Positions 26,220-34,255 of a stretch of 64,000 bases of DNA are shown here, piece after piece (position 1 is the stretch's first letter; each line of letters begins with the position of its first letter). Under the pieces are notes generated by a model. The model was not told where the DNA came from. It saw only the letters and a program-made list of their open reading frames with translations, and ran no database searches. Source of the stretch: Nitrospirota bacterium (lineage in GTDB: Bacteria > Nitrospirota > UBA9217); the NCBI GenBank assembly GCA_023229435.1, contig JALNZF010000015.1, positions 1-64,000 on the forward strand, written 5' to 3'. The translations under genes were made by a program, and so were the position numbers.

Positions 26220-26660
26220 ATGAAAAAAAATAGTTCAAAAGGTTTCACCTTAATCGAAATCATGGTTGTTATCATTATCCTTGGCCTGCTCGCCGGCCTC
26301 GTGCTGCCGAAGTTTTTGGGACAGGAGGAAAAGGCGAAGGTCGAGGTTTCGAAAACGCAGATCCGGGCTTTGGAGAGCGCGCTCGATGCGTTCAAGCTCG
26401 ATAACGGGTTCTATCCAGGGTCTGAGCAGGGGCTTGAGGCGCTTATCAAACAACCCGAGATTGGCCGTATTCCGTCGAAGTGGCGGGAAGGCGGTTATCT
26501 CAAGCCTGCGCGGATCCCGAAAGACCCCTGGGGCAAAGAGTATGTCTACATCTCACCCGGAAGCGAGAACAGGGAGTACGAGATCATTTCCTACGGTGCC
26601 GACAACGAGCCCGGCGGTGAGGGCAACAACGCGGACATCGAGAGCTGGAAGATACAGTAA
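26220..26660 (+). CDS. gspG: Major pseudopilin GspG
   Basis: A 146-residue pseudopilin. The prepilin leader is short (MKKNSSKG), cleavage before FTLIEIMVVIIILGLLAG with Glu5 of the mature protein. The globular part has ALDAFKLDNGFYPGSEQGLEAL and DPWGKEYVYISPG, which matches GspG including the C-terminal calcium-site region. It polymerises into the pseudopilus. AAGGAG upstream supports ATG 26220. Its leader, unlike those of the minor pseudopilins downstream, is not repeat-derived. Confidence 0.95.
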   Translation: MKKNSSKGFTLIEIMVVIIILGLLAGLVLPKFLGQEEKAKVEVSKTQIRALESALDAFKLDNGFYPGSEQGLEALIKQPEIGRIPSKWREGGYLKPARIPKDPWGKEYVYISPGSENREYEIISYGADNEPGGEGNNADIESWKIQ

Positions 26661-26661
26661 A

Positions 26662-26760
26662 GTGCGGAATGCGGAGTGCGGAATGCGGAATGTTATAACA
26701 GGAGCGGATGAGGCTTCTCGATGCATCACTCCGCATTCCGCGCTCGCAACTCCGCACTCA
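26662..26760. repeat. Heptad inverted pair spanning the gspG/gspH junction and gspH leader
   Basis: Left arm (26662-26690) GTGCGGAATGCGGAGTGCGG..., right arm (26728-26760) CACTCCGCATTCCGCG...CTCCGCACTC. The arms are complementary heptad arrays about 38 bp apart. The whole element is inside the open frame of gspH; the right arm encodes the residues just before the prepilin cleavage site. Confidence 0.65.
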
Positions 26761-27249
26761 AAGGGCTTCACGCTCATCGAGCTCACGGTCATTATCGTGA
26801 TTCTTGGCGTTATGCTGACGCTGATCATTCCCCGCTTGGGCGAACTCGGCGAGGCGAACCTGAAACGGAGCGCCAGACATCTGTCTAGCACGATACGATT
26901 TCTGAAAGACGAGTCTCAGGCGCGGAAGGACGTCTACCGCCTCCGCTTTGATGTCCAGGCAGGGCACTACTGGGCCGAGGTCATGACCCAGACGAACGAG
27001 AAGACCGTGGAATTCAAACGGTTCTCTTCAGAGATGGGGTCCGAGGGAAGCCTTTCAGGCCAGACGACATTTCGGGATGTGCGGGTCGGCAGCCATCCCG
27101 ATGATCCCTATATCCAATTTACTCCGGACGGGTGGGTGGAGAATGCATTCATCTATCTGAAGGACGGCGACGACAAGCCCTTCACCCTGATCGTCAAGCC
27201 GCTTACCGGCGATACCGAGCTTCGCGAGGGATATGTGGAGGAGAGATGA
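26662..27249 (+). CDS. gspH: Minor pseudopilin GspH
   Basis: A 195-residue protein from GTG 26662 (188 from ATG 26683, which has a GGAG inside the repeat as its ribosome site). The leader is unusually long (about 40 residues) and largely repeat-encoded (TPHSALATPHSKG), then cleavage before FTLIELTVIIVILGVMLTL. The mature part is a GspH-like soluble domain (LSSTIRFLKDESQARKDVYRL). GspH is a minor pseudopilin just below the tip. The stop overlaps the gspI start (ATGA). Confidence 0.85.
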   Translation: MRNAECGMRNVITGADEASRCITPHSALATPHSKGFTLIELTVIIVILGVMLTLIIPRLGELGEANLKRSARHLSSTIRFLKDESQARKDVYRLRFDVQAGHYWAEVMTQTNEKTVEFKRFSSEMGSEGSLSGQTTFRDVRVGSHPDDPYIQFTPDGWVENAFIYLKDGDDKPFTLIVKPLTGDTELREGYVEER

Positions 27250-27647
27250 CCTGGGTCGTGGGTCATGGGTCAAGGGTTAGAGTACAACAAGGCGGTTTTA
27301 CTCTCCTCGAGGTGATGGTCGCCGTAACGATCATGTCCATGGTGCTGGTGACCCTTCTGGGGCTTCAGAGCAGAACCACCCAGGACGTGAAGCTGGCGGA
27401 ACATATCACCACGGCGACCATGCTTGCAAAGCGCATGATGGTGGACACCATCGGGACCAAGCCGTTGCAGCCTGTTGAGGATGACGGGGACTTCACGGGC
27501 GAGGACAATTTCAGTGACTACGCCTGGAAGAGGACTATTTCTCAGATCCCTCTTTTCGGCGCTGTGTTCATCACCGAGATCCGTGTCGCGGTCCTGTGGA
27601 CGGAAGGCACGCGGTTGGAAATGGTGGAACTGGTGGACTATGAATAA
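27246..27647 (+). CDS. gspI: Minor pseudopilin GspI
   Basis: A 133-residue minor pseudopilin with leader MTWVVGHGSRVRVQQGG, cleavage before FTLLEVMVAVTIMSMVLVTLL. The leader codons lie in a GGGTCRT heptad array (27252-27276), another instance of repeat-encoded leaders. The globular part ends ITEIRVAVLWTEG, as in GspI. It starts the GspI-J-K tip complex. ATG 27246 overlaps the gspH stop. Confidence 0.88.
   Translation: MTWVVGHGSRVRVQQGGFTLLEVMVAVTIMSMVLVTLLGLQSRTTQDVKLAEHITTATMLAKRMMVDTIGTKPLQPVEDDGDFTGEDNFSDYAWKRTISQIPLFGAVFITEIRVAVLWTEGTRLEMVELVDYE
27252..27276 (+). repeat. GGGTCRT heptad array in the gspI leader
   Basis: TGGGTCG-TGGGTCA-TGGGTCA-AGGG: three seven-base units, translated as part of the prepilin leader. 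Confidence 0.6.
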
Positions 27648-28347
27648 TAGTTCGGAGTTCGGAGTTGGGAGTTCGGAGTGGGAAAAACAGGGCCGGATGA
27701 GATGTTCAAATCCGCATTCCGCATTCCGCACTCCGCATTCGAAGGGTTTTACCCTGCTCGAAGTGCTCATCGCCGTGGCGATCATGTCGGGGATCGTGAC
27801 CGTGATCTATACAAGCTTTTCCACCGCGGGCAGGAATGTAGAGCAGGCGGAGATAAAACGGGACCAGACGGACCTTGCACGGACCCTCGTGTCTAAGCTT
27901 TCAAACGATATCACGAATGCTTACTATAACCCGTTGATGACCGAGACGATATTTTACGGCAAGAAATCGACAACAGCTCAGGATGAACAGCGGTACGACA
28001 GCATTTACCTCACCACGCTGACGAACTGGCGCAAGCCCGATTCAAAGGAAAGCGACCTGTGGGAGGTGGGTTACCGGTTCGATGAACAACCGGATAAAAG
28101 CGCCAGGATCATGGTCCGCAATGAAAAGCGGGAGCTTGGGAAGGACAATCCTCCACCCCTGGAGGGTGGAACAGATTTCGTTATTACCGATCGACTCAAG
28201 GGGTTCCGCCTGCGGTATTCCGACGGAATAAACTGGGTCGATGAGTGGGACAGCAAGACCCGCCTCTCGCCGCCGAGGGCGGTGGAGATCGCGCTGGAAT
28301 TCCCTGATGGTTCGTTCTATATCACGCGGGTGGAAGTGTGGCGGTGA
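27640..28347 (+). CDS. gspJ: Minor pseudopilin GspJ
   Basis: A 235-residue minor pseudopilin. ATG 27640 overlaps the end of gspI (ATGAATAA); ATG 27697 is an alternative. The leader up to SKG is about 35-40 residues and is encoded by an inverted pair of heptad arrays (SSEFGVGSSEW on one side, NPHSAFRTPHS on the other). Cleavage is before FTLLEVLIAVAIMSGIVTVIY. The mature domain (DLARTLVSKLSNDITNAYYN; FRLRYSDGINWVDEW) fits GspJ of the tip complex. Confidence 0.88.
   Translation: MNNSSEFGVGSSEWEKQGRMRCSNPHSAFRTPHSKGFTLLEVLIAVAIMSGIVTVIYTSFSTAGRNVEQAEIKRDQTDLARTLVSKLSNDITNAYYNPLMTETIFYGKKSTTAQDEQRYDSIYLTTLTNWRKPDSKESDLWEVGYRFDEQPDKSARIMVRNEKRELGKDNPPPLEGGTDFVITDRLKGFRLRYSDGINWVDEWDSKTRLSPPRAVEIALEFPDGSFYITRVEVWR
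27649..27741. repeat. Heptad inverted pair inside the gspJ leader
   Basis: Left GTTCGGAGTTCGGAGTTGGG (27650 on), right ATCCGCATTCCGCATTCCGC (27709 on), inverted with about 30 bp between. The element ends a few codons before the pseudopilin cleavage site. Confidence 0.65.
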
Positions 28348-28351
28348 TCAG

Positions 28352-28378
28352 TTTGGAGTTCGGAGTGCGGAGTGACGG
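28352..28378 (+). repeat. GGAGTTC heptad array at the gspK 5' end
   Basis: TTTGGAGTTCGGAGTGCGGA, then GTGACGG: three to four units between the gspJ stop and ATG 28395; translated only if gspK starts at GTG 28338. Confidence 0.6.
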
Positions 28379-28394
28379 AAAAAAATCAGGCTTG

Positions 28395-29243
28395 ATGAAG
28401 AACGATCGCGGTGTCGCGCTGATCATCGTTCTCTTGGTGACGGCGCTGCTGATCGCGCTTATCTTTGAGTTTGCCTATGGTACGAGGATAAGCCTTCGCG
28501 CGGCCGTCAATTTCCGTGACAGTCAGCGCGCCTACTACCTGGCGCGTTCGGGGGTGAATTTTGTCGGGAGATATCTCGCCGGCAACCTGCAGATGGACCC
28601 GGAGACGGGCAAAGACCACAAATATGACAAGCTTGAGCAATTGGAGTGGCAATCAGTGCCGTTCATTCCGGGCAGCGATTCGGAACTCAGGGTGCGATGG
28701 GAAGATGAAGCGGGGAAGATAAAGATCACCGACGTGCAGACGAACCCATACAGGCAATCTATGCTGAACAAACTTTTCGAGAATAATGGCATTGACCGCA
28801 CTGTTTACGATAAAATGACCGATATCAGAAGCGGAATAAAGGATATTGGCTTGCTGACCGGATTGCATCAATATATGAGCGATGAAGATTACCTTAAAGT
28901 GAATAATTTTGTGACAACAAGCCAGGTGGATAAGATCGACATTAATACTGCGTCCCCGGAAGTGCTGCAAAGCCTCGGGATAAGCGCAGGAGCGGCCGGC
29001 TTGATCATCGAAGCGCGAAACAATGCAACCTTTATTGACCACGCGAAGGTCAGCGAATTCGCCGGCATCAACAACGTCAAGCTGCAGACCACGGACTTGC
29101 TCGTTGCGAATTTTTTAACTGAAACAAGCAATGTTTTCAAGGTGTATTCCTACGCAACCGTGGGAGGATACACGAAGCAGGTTGAGGCCGTTATTACGCG
29201 GTCAACAACAGGATTTACCGTACAGTACTGGAGAGCGTTGTGA
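28395..29243 (+). CDS. gspK: Minor pseudopilin GspK
   Basis: A 282-residue protein from ATG 28395 (301 from GTG 28338, which overlaps gspJ). The leader MKNDRG is followed by VALIIVLLVTALLIALIFEF; position 5 lacks Glu, as is characteristic of GspK, the tip pseudopilin. Downstream lie the two-lobed alpha domain with KIDINTASPEVLQSLG and other family features. With the 28338 start, the extra 19 residues would be repeat-encoded. The stop overlaps the gspL start. Confidence 0.9.
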   Translation: MKNDRGVALIIVLLVTALLIALIFEFAYGTRISLRAAVNFRDSQRAYYLARSGVNFVGRYLAGNLQMDPETGKDHKYDKLEQLEWQSVPFIPGSDSELRVRWEDEAGKIKITDVQTNPYRQSMLNKLFENNGIDRTVYDKMTDIRSGIKDIGLLTGLHQYMSDEDYLKVNNFVTTSQVDKIDINTASPEVLQSLGISAGAAGLIIEARNNATFIDHAKVSEFAGINNVKLQTTDLLVANFLTETSNVFKVYSYATVGGYTKQVEAVITRSTTGFTVQYWRAL

Positions 29244-30571
29244 AGATCGTCGGGTTGAACATAGATAAAGGACGGGTGGCCGCGTCGGTCGTCGTGACCG
29301 GCTTGCGTCAAACAGAGTTCAAGGAGTCTTTCAACCGCGCCTTTGCCACCGACGCGGAGCTGGTCGACATTCTGAAAGAGAAAGCCGCGGAATGGGCAGG
29401 CGCGCGGATCGTCTCTTCGATCCCCGGGCGCCATTTCAGCCAGCGTATCGTCCACTTCCCCTTTGTTGACCGCAAACGCATCGAAAAGGCCCTGCCCTTC
29501 GAGATCGAGGACAGCTTGCCGTTTCCTCTCGACGATGTGGAGATCGACCACTTTTCCCTGGACAAGGCGGAAAAGGATAGTGCCAAGAAGAAAGAGGCCA
29601 CGGTGCTCGGCATCATGCTGTCCAGGGCGGTCCTGCGGCAGCACCTCCAGCTTCTTGCATCGGCCGGCATGGACCCGCAGGTTATCGTACCTTCTTATAT
29701 CGGCCTCTATTTTGTATCAAGGATGGTCCCTGTTGAGGGGAACGCCGTTCTGATAGACGGCAGTGATCTTTGCACAAAGTCAGGGAACACGGTGACCGCC
29801 TGCAGAAGCTTTTCCGAGAGCGGGGCGACAACGGGGATCAGTCATACGCTGAAAGCGCTTGAAATCGAGAGCCACGAGCGGGTGGAGAAAGCATACCTGT
29901 TGTCTGCGAATGACCGCTTGAGCGCGGAGCTTGCGGACCTTGGAATAGCGGTGGAGCAGGTCACGCCTGAGTTCAAGGGGAAGAAGGCCGCCGATCCCGT
30001 GAGTCTCGGGCTCGCGTTGTCCGAGCAAATCAACTTCCGCAAGGGGGAGTTCGCTTATCGTCTGGTCGATATAGGTATCCGCAAGAGGAAACGCACCCTC
30101 ATTATCGCGGGGGTTGTGGCAGTGTCGCTTGCCGCGGCGAACTTTGGGGTGAAGTCGTACCTCGTCGGGTCAAGCTACGGGAAACTGAACAAGGAGATCC
30201 AGGAGATGTACCGTCAGGTATTTCCCGATGCCAGGAACGTTGCCGATCCAATGCGGCAGCTTCGCACCAAACTCGACGAGGCCAGGAAAAAGTTCGGCGT
30301 GCTCGGGGCCGGGACCTCCGCGCTTGACGTGATGAAGGCGGTGACCGAGGGGATTCCCAAGGAAGTACGGGTGAACTTTCAGGAATTCAATCTGGACGGA
30401 GACCGCTTGAAGCTCCAGGGTGAGGCGGCATCGTTCGAGTCCGTTGACAAGATAAAGGAACAACTCCAGAAGGCCGCGCCCTTCAGCGACGTAGCCGTGC
30501 TTGACACTCGCATGGGAGTTGACAACAAGGTGAAGTTCCGGTTCGAGATCAAATTGAAGCAGACGTTGTGA
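29240..30571 (+). CDS. gspL: Type II secretion protein GspL
   Basis: A 443-residue bitopic protein. The N-terminal ~270 residues form an actin-like cytoplasmic domain (VGLNIDKGRVAASVV...SSIPGRHFSQRIVHFPF) that binds GspE. A transmembrane helix lies near 288-307 (LIIAGVVAVSLAAANFGV), followed by a small ferredoxin-like periplasmic domain. GTG 29240 overlaps gspK by 4 bp. It works with GspM to anchor GspE to the platform. Confidence 0.88.
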   Translation: MKIVGLNIDKGRVAASVVVTGLRQTEFKESFNRAFATDAELVDILKEKAAEWAGARIVSSIPGRHFSQRIVHFPFVDRKRIEKALPFEIEDSLPFPLDDVEIDHFSLDKAEKDSAKKKEATVLGIMLSRAVLRQHLQLLASAGMDPQVIVPSYIGLYFVSRMVPVEGNAVLIDGSDLCTKSGNTVTACRSFSESGATTGISHTLKALEIESHERVEKAYLLSANDRLSAELADLGIAVEQVTPEFKGKKAADPVSLGLALSEQINFRKGEFAYRLVDIGIRKRKRTLIIAGVVAVSLAAANFGVKSYLVGSSYGKLNKEIQEMYRQVFPDARNVADPMRQLRTKLDEARKKFGVLGAGTSALDVMKAVTEGIPKEVRVNFQEFNLDGDRLKLQGEAASFESVDKIKEQLQKAAPFSDVAVLDTRMGVDNKVKFRFEIKLKQTL

Positions 30572-30579
30572 ATATAAAT

Positions 30580-30606
30580 GCGGAGTTCGGAGTGCGGAGT
30601 GCGGAA
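30580..30606 (+). repeat. GGAGTTC heptad array between gspL and gspM
   Basis: TGCGGAGTTCGGAGTGCGGA followed by GTGCGG: about four units in the 80-bp gap. Confidence 0.6.
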
Positions 30607-30651
30607 TACAAAACACAAAAAACAAATACGTGATTATAGCGGGAGAATTCC

Positions 30652-31152
30652 TTGAAACTTGAATCACGCGATAAAAAGACGCTTCTCATCGGCGGCGTGG
30701 TTGCGGCAATCATCCTGCTCTACGTTTTCGTGGTGTCTCCATTGACCTCCGACCTGGCCCGCAAGCGGGAGCTGATCCCGAAAAAAGAGCGTGACCTGGT
30801 GGAGATGGGCGTGCTCAAGGACCAGTACCTTGAGATACAGAAGCGTCTGCAGCAGGCACAGGCCGCTGCCGCGAAGCGCGGCCCCCTGCTGACCGAGATC
30901 GAAAACCTCACCAAGCGGGCGAACCTGAGCGGCAAAATGGTATCGCTCAAGCCGCAGGCGGGCGTCCAGACCGAGGCTTTCAAGGAGAGCACCGTCGAGA
31001 TAAAACTCGACAACGTTACGCTGTACGATATTGTGAATTACGTTTATCAACTCGAGCAGGATGGGCTTCGGATCAAGAAGCTGAATTTCAAGCCCCGATA
31101 TGATAATCCCAAGCTGCTGAACTCGACGATCCTTGTCTCAAGCGCCGAATAG
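30652..31152 (+). CDS. gspM: Type II secretion protein GspM
   Basis: A 166-residue inner-membrane protein: short basic start, one transmembrane helix (about 12-30, LIGGVVAAIILLYVFVVSP), a coiled-coil segment (about 32-70) and a small ferredoxin-like periplasmic domain. It pairs with GspL. The only plausible start is TTG 30652, preceded by GGGAGAATTCC. Confidence 0.85.
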   Translation: MKLESRDKKTLLIGGVVAAIILLYVFVVSPLTSDLARKRELIPKKERDLVEMGVLKDQYLEIQKRLQQAQAAAAKRGPLLTEIENLTKRANLSGKMVSLKPQAGVQTEAFKESTVEIKLDNVTLYDIVNYVYQLEQDGLRIKKLNFKPRYDNPKLLNSTILVSSAE

Positions 31153-31183
31153 ACATTTAGCTTTTTTAAAACTTTTCCAGGAT

Positions 31184-32014
31184 ATGCCAGATAAAAAATC
31201 ACTCATCCGATGGCTGTCATTTACCGCGTATTTTGTCGCGGTATTTCTGATCTTTCTTCTGCTGCGCTTTCCCTTTGACCGGGTCGGGACAAAGCTGGAA
31301 TCCGAGGTCCGCCTGCGCACGCCGTTTGAGCTCTCCATAGCACATATTTCACCGCGGTTCTTTAATAGTTTCGTGCTTTCCGACGTGGTCGTTTCGGACA
31401 AGGCCGGCAAGATCCTGTTCGAGAGCCCGTCCGTCAGGACCACGGTCTCGCTTCTCAACTTTCTTCGCGGCCGGCTCTCGCTCGACATGAAGGCCAGGGC
31501 CTACGGCGGAGAACTATTTGTCAGGACGCAGCTGGGGCAGCCAAAGCAGTACCTTCTGTTTGATGCCAACGAACTGGATATTGGATCCTACGCATTACTG
31601 AAGGAGCTTGGTTTCAAGCTTTCCGGCAAGTTGGGCGGGAACTTCGAGATGACCGGCGATTCGGGCAAAGGGAGATTGTGGATCAAGGGATTGACCTCGC
31701 GAGAATTGAAGATCAAGGGGTTCTCCATCCCGGACCTTGACTTTGAACAGTGCTGGCTTGATGCGGAGATCAAAGGTGACCGCCTGACGATCAAAAAGCT
31801 TGAGCTCGAGGGCAAGGAACTGAAGGTCCGGTGTCTGGGAGACCTGGTCTTGCGAGAGCGCGGCACGATCAACCTGACAATAAAACTCAAGCCGTCGGAG
31901 CGGATGGCGAGGGAACAGGAGGGGATCTTTTCTCTCTTGAAGAATAAAGATGCCGAAGGGTTCTACCAGTTCAGTCTTGGCGGCACGCTGTCCGAGCCCC
32001 TGCCGAGGCTGTAG
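31184..32014 (+). CDS. gspN: Type II secretion protein GspN
   Basis: A 276-residue protein with one N-terminal membrane helix (about 10-30) and a beta-rich periplasmic domain of the GspN/AsmA-like type (FELSIAHISPRFFNSFVLSDVVV; ITIKKLELEGKELKV-like repeats). GspN is present in a subset of type II systems; its job is unclear, possibly lipid or envelope contact. It is the last gene of the operon, 32 bp after gspM, and converges on the barrel-protein gene with a 12-bp gap. Prepilin peptidase GspO is not in this window. Confidence 0.82.
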   Translation: MPDKKSLIRWLSFTAYFVAVFLIFLLLRFPFDRVGTKLESEVRLRTPFELSIAHISPRFFNSFVLSDVVVSDKAGKILFESPSVRTTVSLLNFLRGRLSLDMKARAYGGELFVRTQLGQPKQYLLFDANELDIGSYALLKELGFKLSGKLGGNFEMTGDSGKGRLWIKGLTSRELKIKGFSIPDLDFEQCWLDAEIKGDRLTIKKLELEGKELKVRCLGDLVLRERGTINLTIKLKPSERMAREQEGIFSLLKNKDAEGFYQFSLGGTLSEPLPRL

Positions 32015-32026
32015 CTTTTCGCCCCA

Positions 32027-33055
32027 TCAGAATTTGAACAACAACTCCGCGTAGGTGCCATGCCGGGTGACTGTCACCCAATCGAGGGTTGACTGCGGTG
32101 CGGCGCCATCTGCGAAATAGACCGTATCAGTCCCGTTTTCCGCATACAGGTAAAAATAGCGGTACCCTCCCGACAGTTCCACATTCTCCGAAAGATCATA
32201 CGCCAGCCCCAGCGATGCTTCGTATCCATACCCCTTGTTTGACTTCTGAATAAAATTCGGCGACTGAATCCTGAAATCCGACGGATCCGTGCCTGCGCGC
32301 AGGTTCCAGTATCCCTCGCCCTGATAGTTCACATAGGGATAGACCGAGAGCGTGCCGGAATACGAAAAGCCTTTTGCCAGCTCTGTCTGGTGTACGACTC
32401 CCGCCTTCAACAAGTCCCAGGAAAAGTCAAAGGTAGAGCTGAGCACCTGGTTCGGTGGGAAGGGCCCGACGGGAGGAAAGTTGGTTCCATCGAATGGCAC
32501 GGAAACGGTTTGAACGGCGTTGGTCATCTGAAGTTTATCCCCGTAATGAAGAAATCCCAGGACAAAACCCCAGGGGCCCGCCTGCTTATCAGCGAACCGT
32601 TTGGTGTTGTAGGTAAAGTTGACGCCCCAGAGCCGTACGGCGCCATCGAGGCTGTTCGTTGATTGCGAAAATGCAATCCCTCCGCCCGATGACGGAAGAA
32701 AACGGTCTGTATCCGCTCCCCGGCCTCCCGAGATCGATCCGTATCCATACACTGCATCGAATGCAAATCGTGGTGCTACATTCCCACCTGCGGTCATGAT
32801 GATCAGTGGACTGTCTATTTTCTTGAAATCCAACTGCGACTCGATCTTCCCCGCGACGCCGGTGCTGGTGGTATAGGGAAAGGATATTTGCCACTTCGCG
32901 TCTGCCTGGGTGAACCATCCCTGGAGGCCAACGGCGGAATTGATCTCACTATCCTCATCATCTCGGCCATCGATAAACCCTGCGAATCCGATAAGCGGGA
33001 ACAGAACAACTATCATGAAAAGAAACAACGCTGCTTTTCTGCTTGTCACGAGCAC
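32027..33055 (-). CDS. Outer-membrane beta-barrel protein
   Basis: A 342-residue protein with signal peptide (hydrophobic residues 9-25, cleavage near GFA) and alternating aromatic beta strands ending in the barrel signal ...YAELLFKF. Internal GYGYEASLGLAYDLS and VELSGGYRYFYLYAENG are typical amphipathic barrel strands, reminiscent of the omptin-like/porin outer-membrane class, but the omptin catalytic residues are not clear. The gene is alone on the minus strand and converges on gspN. The function is unknown: porin, adhesin or protease-like. Confidence 0.7.
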   Translation of the reverse strand: MLVTSRKAALFLFMIVVLFPLIGFAGFIDGRDDEDSEINSAVGLQGWFTQADAKWQISFPYTTSTGVAGKIESQLDFKKIDSPLIIMTAGGNVAPRFAFDAVYGYGSISGGRGADTDRFLPSSGGGIAFSQSTNSLDGAVRLWGVNFTYNTKRFADKQAGPWGFVLGFLHYGDKLQMTNAVQTVSVPFDGTNFPPVGPFPPNQVLSSTFDFSWDLLKAGVVHQTELAKGFSYSGTLSVYPYVNYQGEGYWNLRAGTDPSDFRIQSPNFIQKSNKGYGYEASLGLAYDLSENVELSGGYRYFYLYAENGTDTVYFADGAAPQSTLDWVTVTRHGTYAELLFKF

Positions 33056-33337
33056 CTCGCATAACGATGGAACAAAGGGTTACCCCGCAGCGACATCCTA
33101 CGACGGTTCGAAATCATAGCGGTTAGCAATACCTTTGTCAAGATTTGAATGGGCTGTCTGTCTCCGCTCACGCATAATTTATCTGACATGCCGATGGCCC
33201 TTCGTGCCTATTTTCTATGCCAATGATTAAATGCGCATCGTTATGAAATCTTCGTCTACTCACGAGCCGATGCCTCTCACCGTCAAAGCCGGCATGAAAT
33301 CAACAGGTTCACTGAAAACGAAGGGCGTCACTGCTGT

Positions 33338-33353
33338 TGGCATGAGCGTTGCA
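33338..33353 (+). promoter_or_regulatory. Sigma-54 promoter of the amt-glnK operon
   Basis: TGGCATGAGCGTTGCA matches TGGCAC-N5-TTGCA with one change. It sits 117 bp before ATG 33470. The rest of 33056-33469 shows no gene. Together with the second such promoter at 52374 and NtrC at 56093, this supports nitrogen control. Confidence 0.65.
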
Positions 33354-33469
33354 ATATGGAATGTCATGAAGATTGTTGCATAGAAGCAAAGCAAGGGCGC
33401 CAGAGGCCTTCATTACCATGCCTTATCATGAGGCGGGGAATAATCGTAAAGGGGAAAGAGGAGGATACA

Positions 33470-34201
33470 ATGAAAAAGATCGCGGTAGTTTTAAGTTTCC
33501 TGTTTTTAGCAGCAGGGGCGGCCCAGGCAACGCCGTCAACACAGATCTGGATCCCGTCATCGGACATCCAGCCGTTCAATAAGTGGCATATTGGTTTTGA
33601 TCAGTATATCAAGGTAAAGAAGACCGATGCGGGTACCCGGGAGACGACCGTGGTCAACAACGGGATCACGGTCGGCGTGCTTCCCTTCGAGAAGATACAG
33701 GCCGAGGCAGGCATTGACCAGCGCACGGTCAGCCTCGAGCCGTATGATTCCAACCCGCTCTATTACAATGCCAAGATCGGGACTCCTGAAGGCGCCCTTT
33801 TCACCGGGTCACCTGCCGTCGCAATCGGCGGCTATGATTTTGGCACCAAGAAGGACCTGACCGATTATAATATTATCTATGGTGTTATCGCGAAAACGCT
33901 TGGTGTTGCCGGCCGTTTCTCTGTGGGCTACTACGCGGGGAACGACAAACTTCTTCTCGACAAGAACGGAGAGAAAGACGAAGCCGGGTTGCTCCTGTCC
34001 TGGGACCGCACCATGAGCGAGATCTCGGACAAGCTCTGGGTTGCCGTGGATTATCAGGGCGCTGAGAATGGCTACGGCGCAACGAGCTTCGGGCTTGCGT
34101 GGAAGTTCGCACCGAACGTCGGCGTCATTGTCGGATACGATATCTGGACGAACGATACGTTGAAGCCGACCGCGACGTTCCAGGTGGATATCGACTTGTA
34201 A
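33470..34201 (+). CDS. Periplasmic/outer-membrane protein of the ammonium operon
   Basis: A 243-residue protein with a signal peptide (MKKIAVVLSFLFLAAGAAQA) and a beta-rich mature part with alternating hydrophobic strands and a final strand ...TATFQVDIDL. It looks like a small barrel, but the terminal residue is Leu, not Phe. GAGGAGG upstream supports ATG 33470. It is the first gene after the sigma-54 promoter and is followed by the ammonium transporter after 54 bp, so it should be made under nitrogen limitation. A role as an outer-membrane route for ammonium or another nitrogen source is inference only. Confidence 0.65.
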   Translation: MKKIAVVLSFLFLAAGAAQATPSTQIWIPSSDIQPFNKWHIGFDQYIKVKKTDAGTRETTVVNNGITVGVLPFEKIQAEAGIDQRTVSLEPYDSNPLYYNAKIGTPEGALFTGSPAVAIGGYDFGTKKDLTDYNIIYGVIAKTLGVAGRFSVGYYAGNDKLLLDKNGEKDEAGLLLSWDRTMSEISDKLWVAVDYQGAENGYGATSFGLAWKFAPNVGVIVGYDIWTNDTLKPTATFQVDIDL

Positions 34202-34255
34202 TACACACATTCAGTTGTCATTGATTCAGGGAACTCATTGAAAGGGAGGTTTATC

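Noticed and set aside
26266..26661. Upstream extension of the gspH frame
   Set aside because: It is out-of-frame translation of gspG; the true gspH starts at 26662 or 26683.
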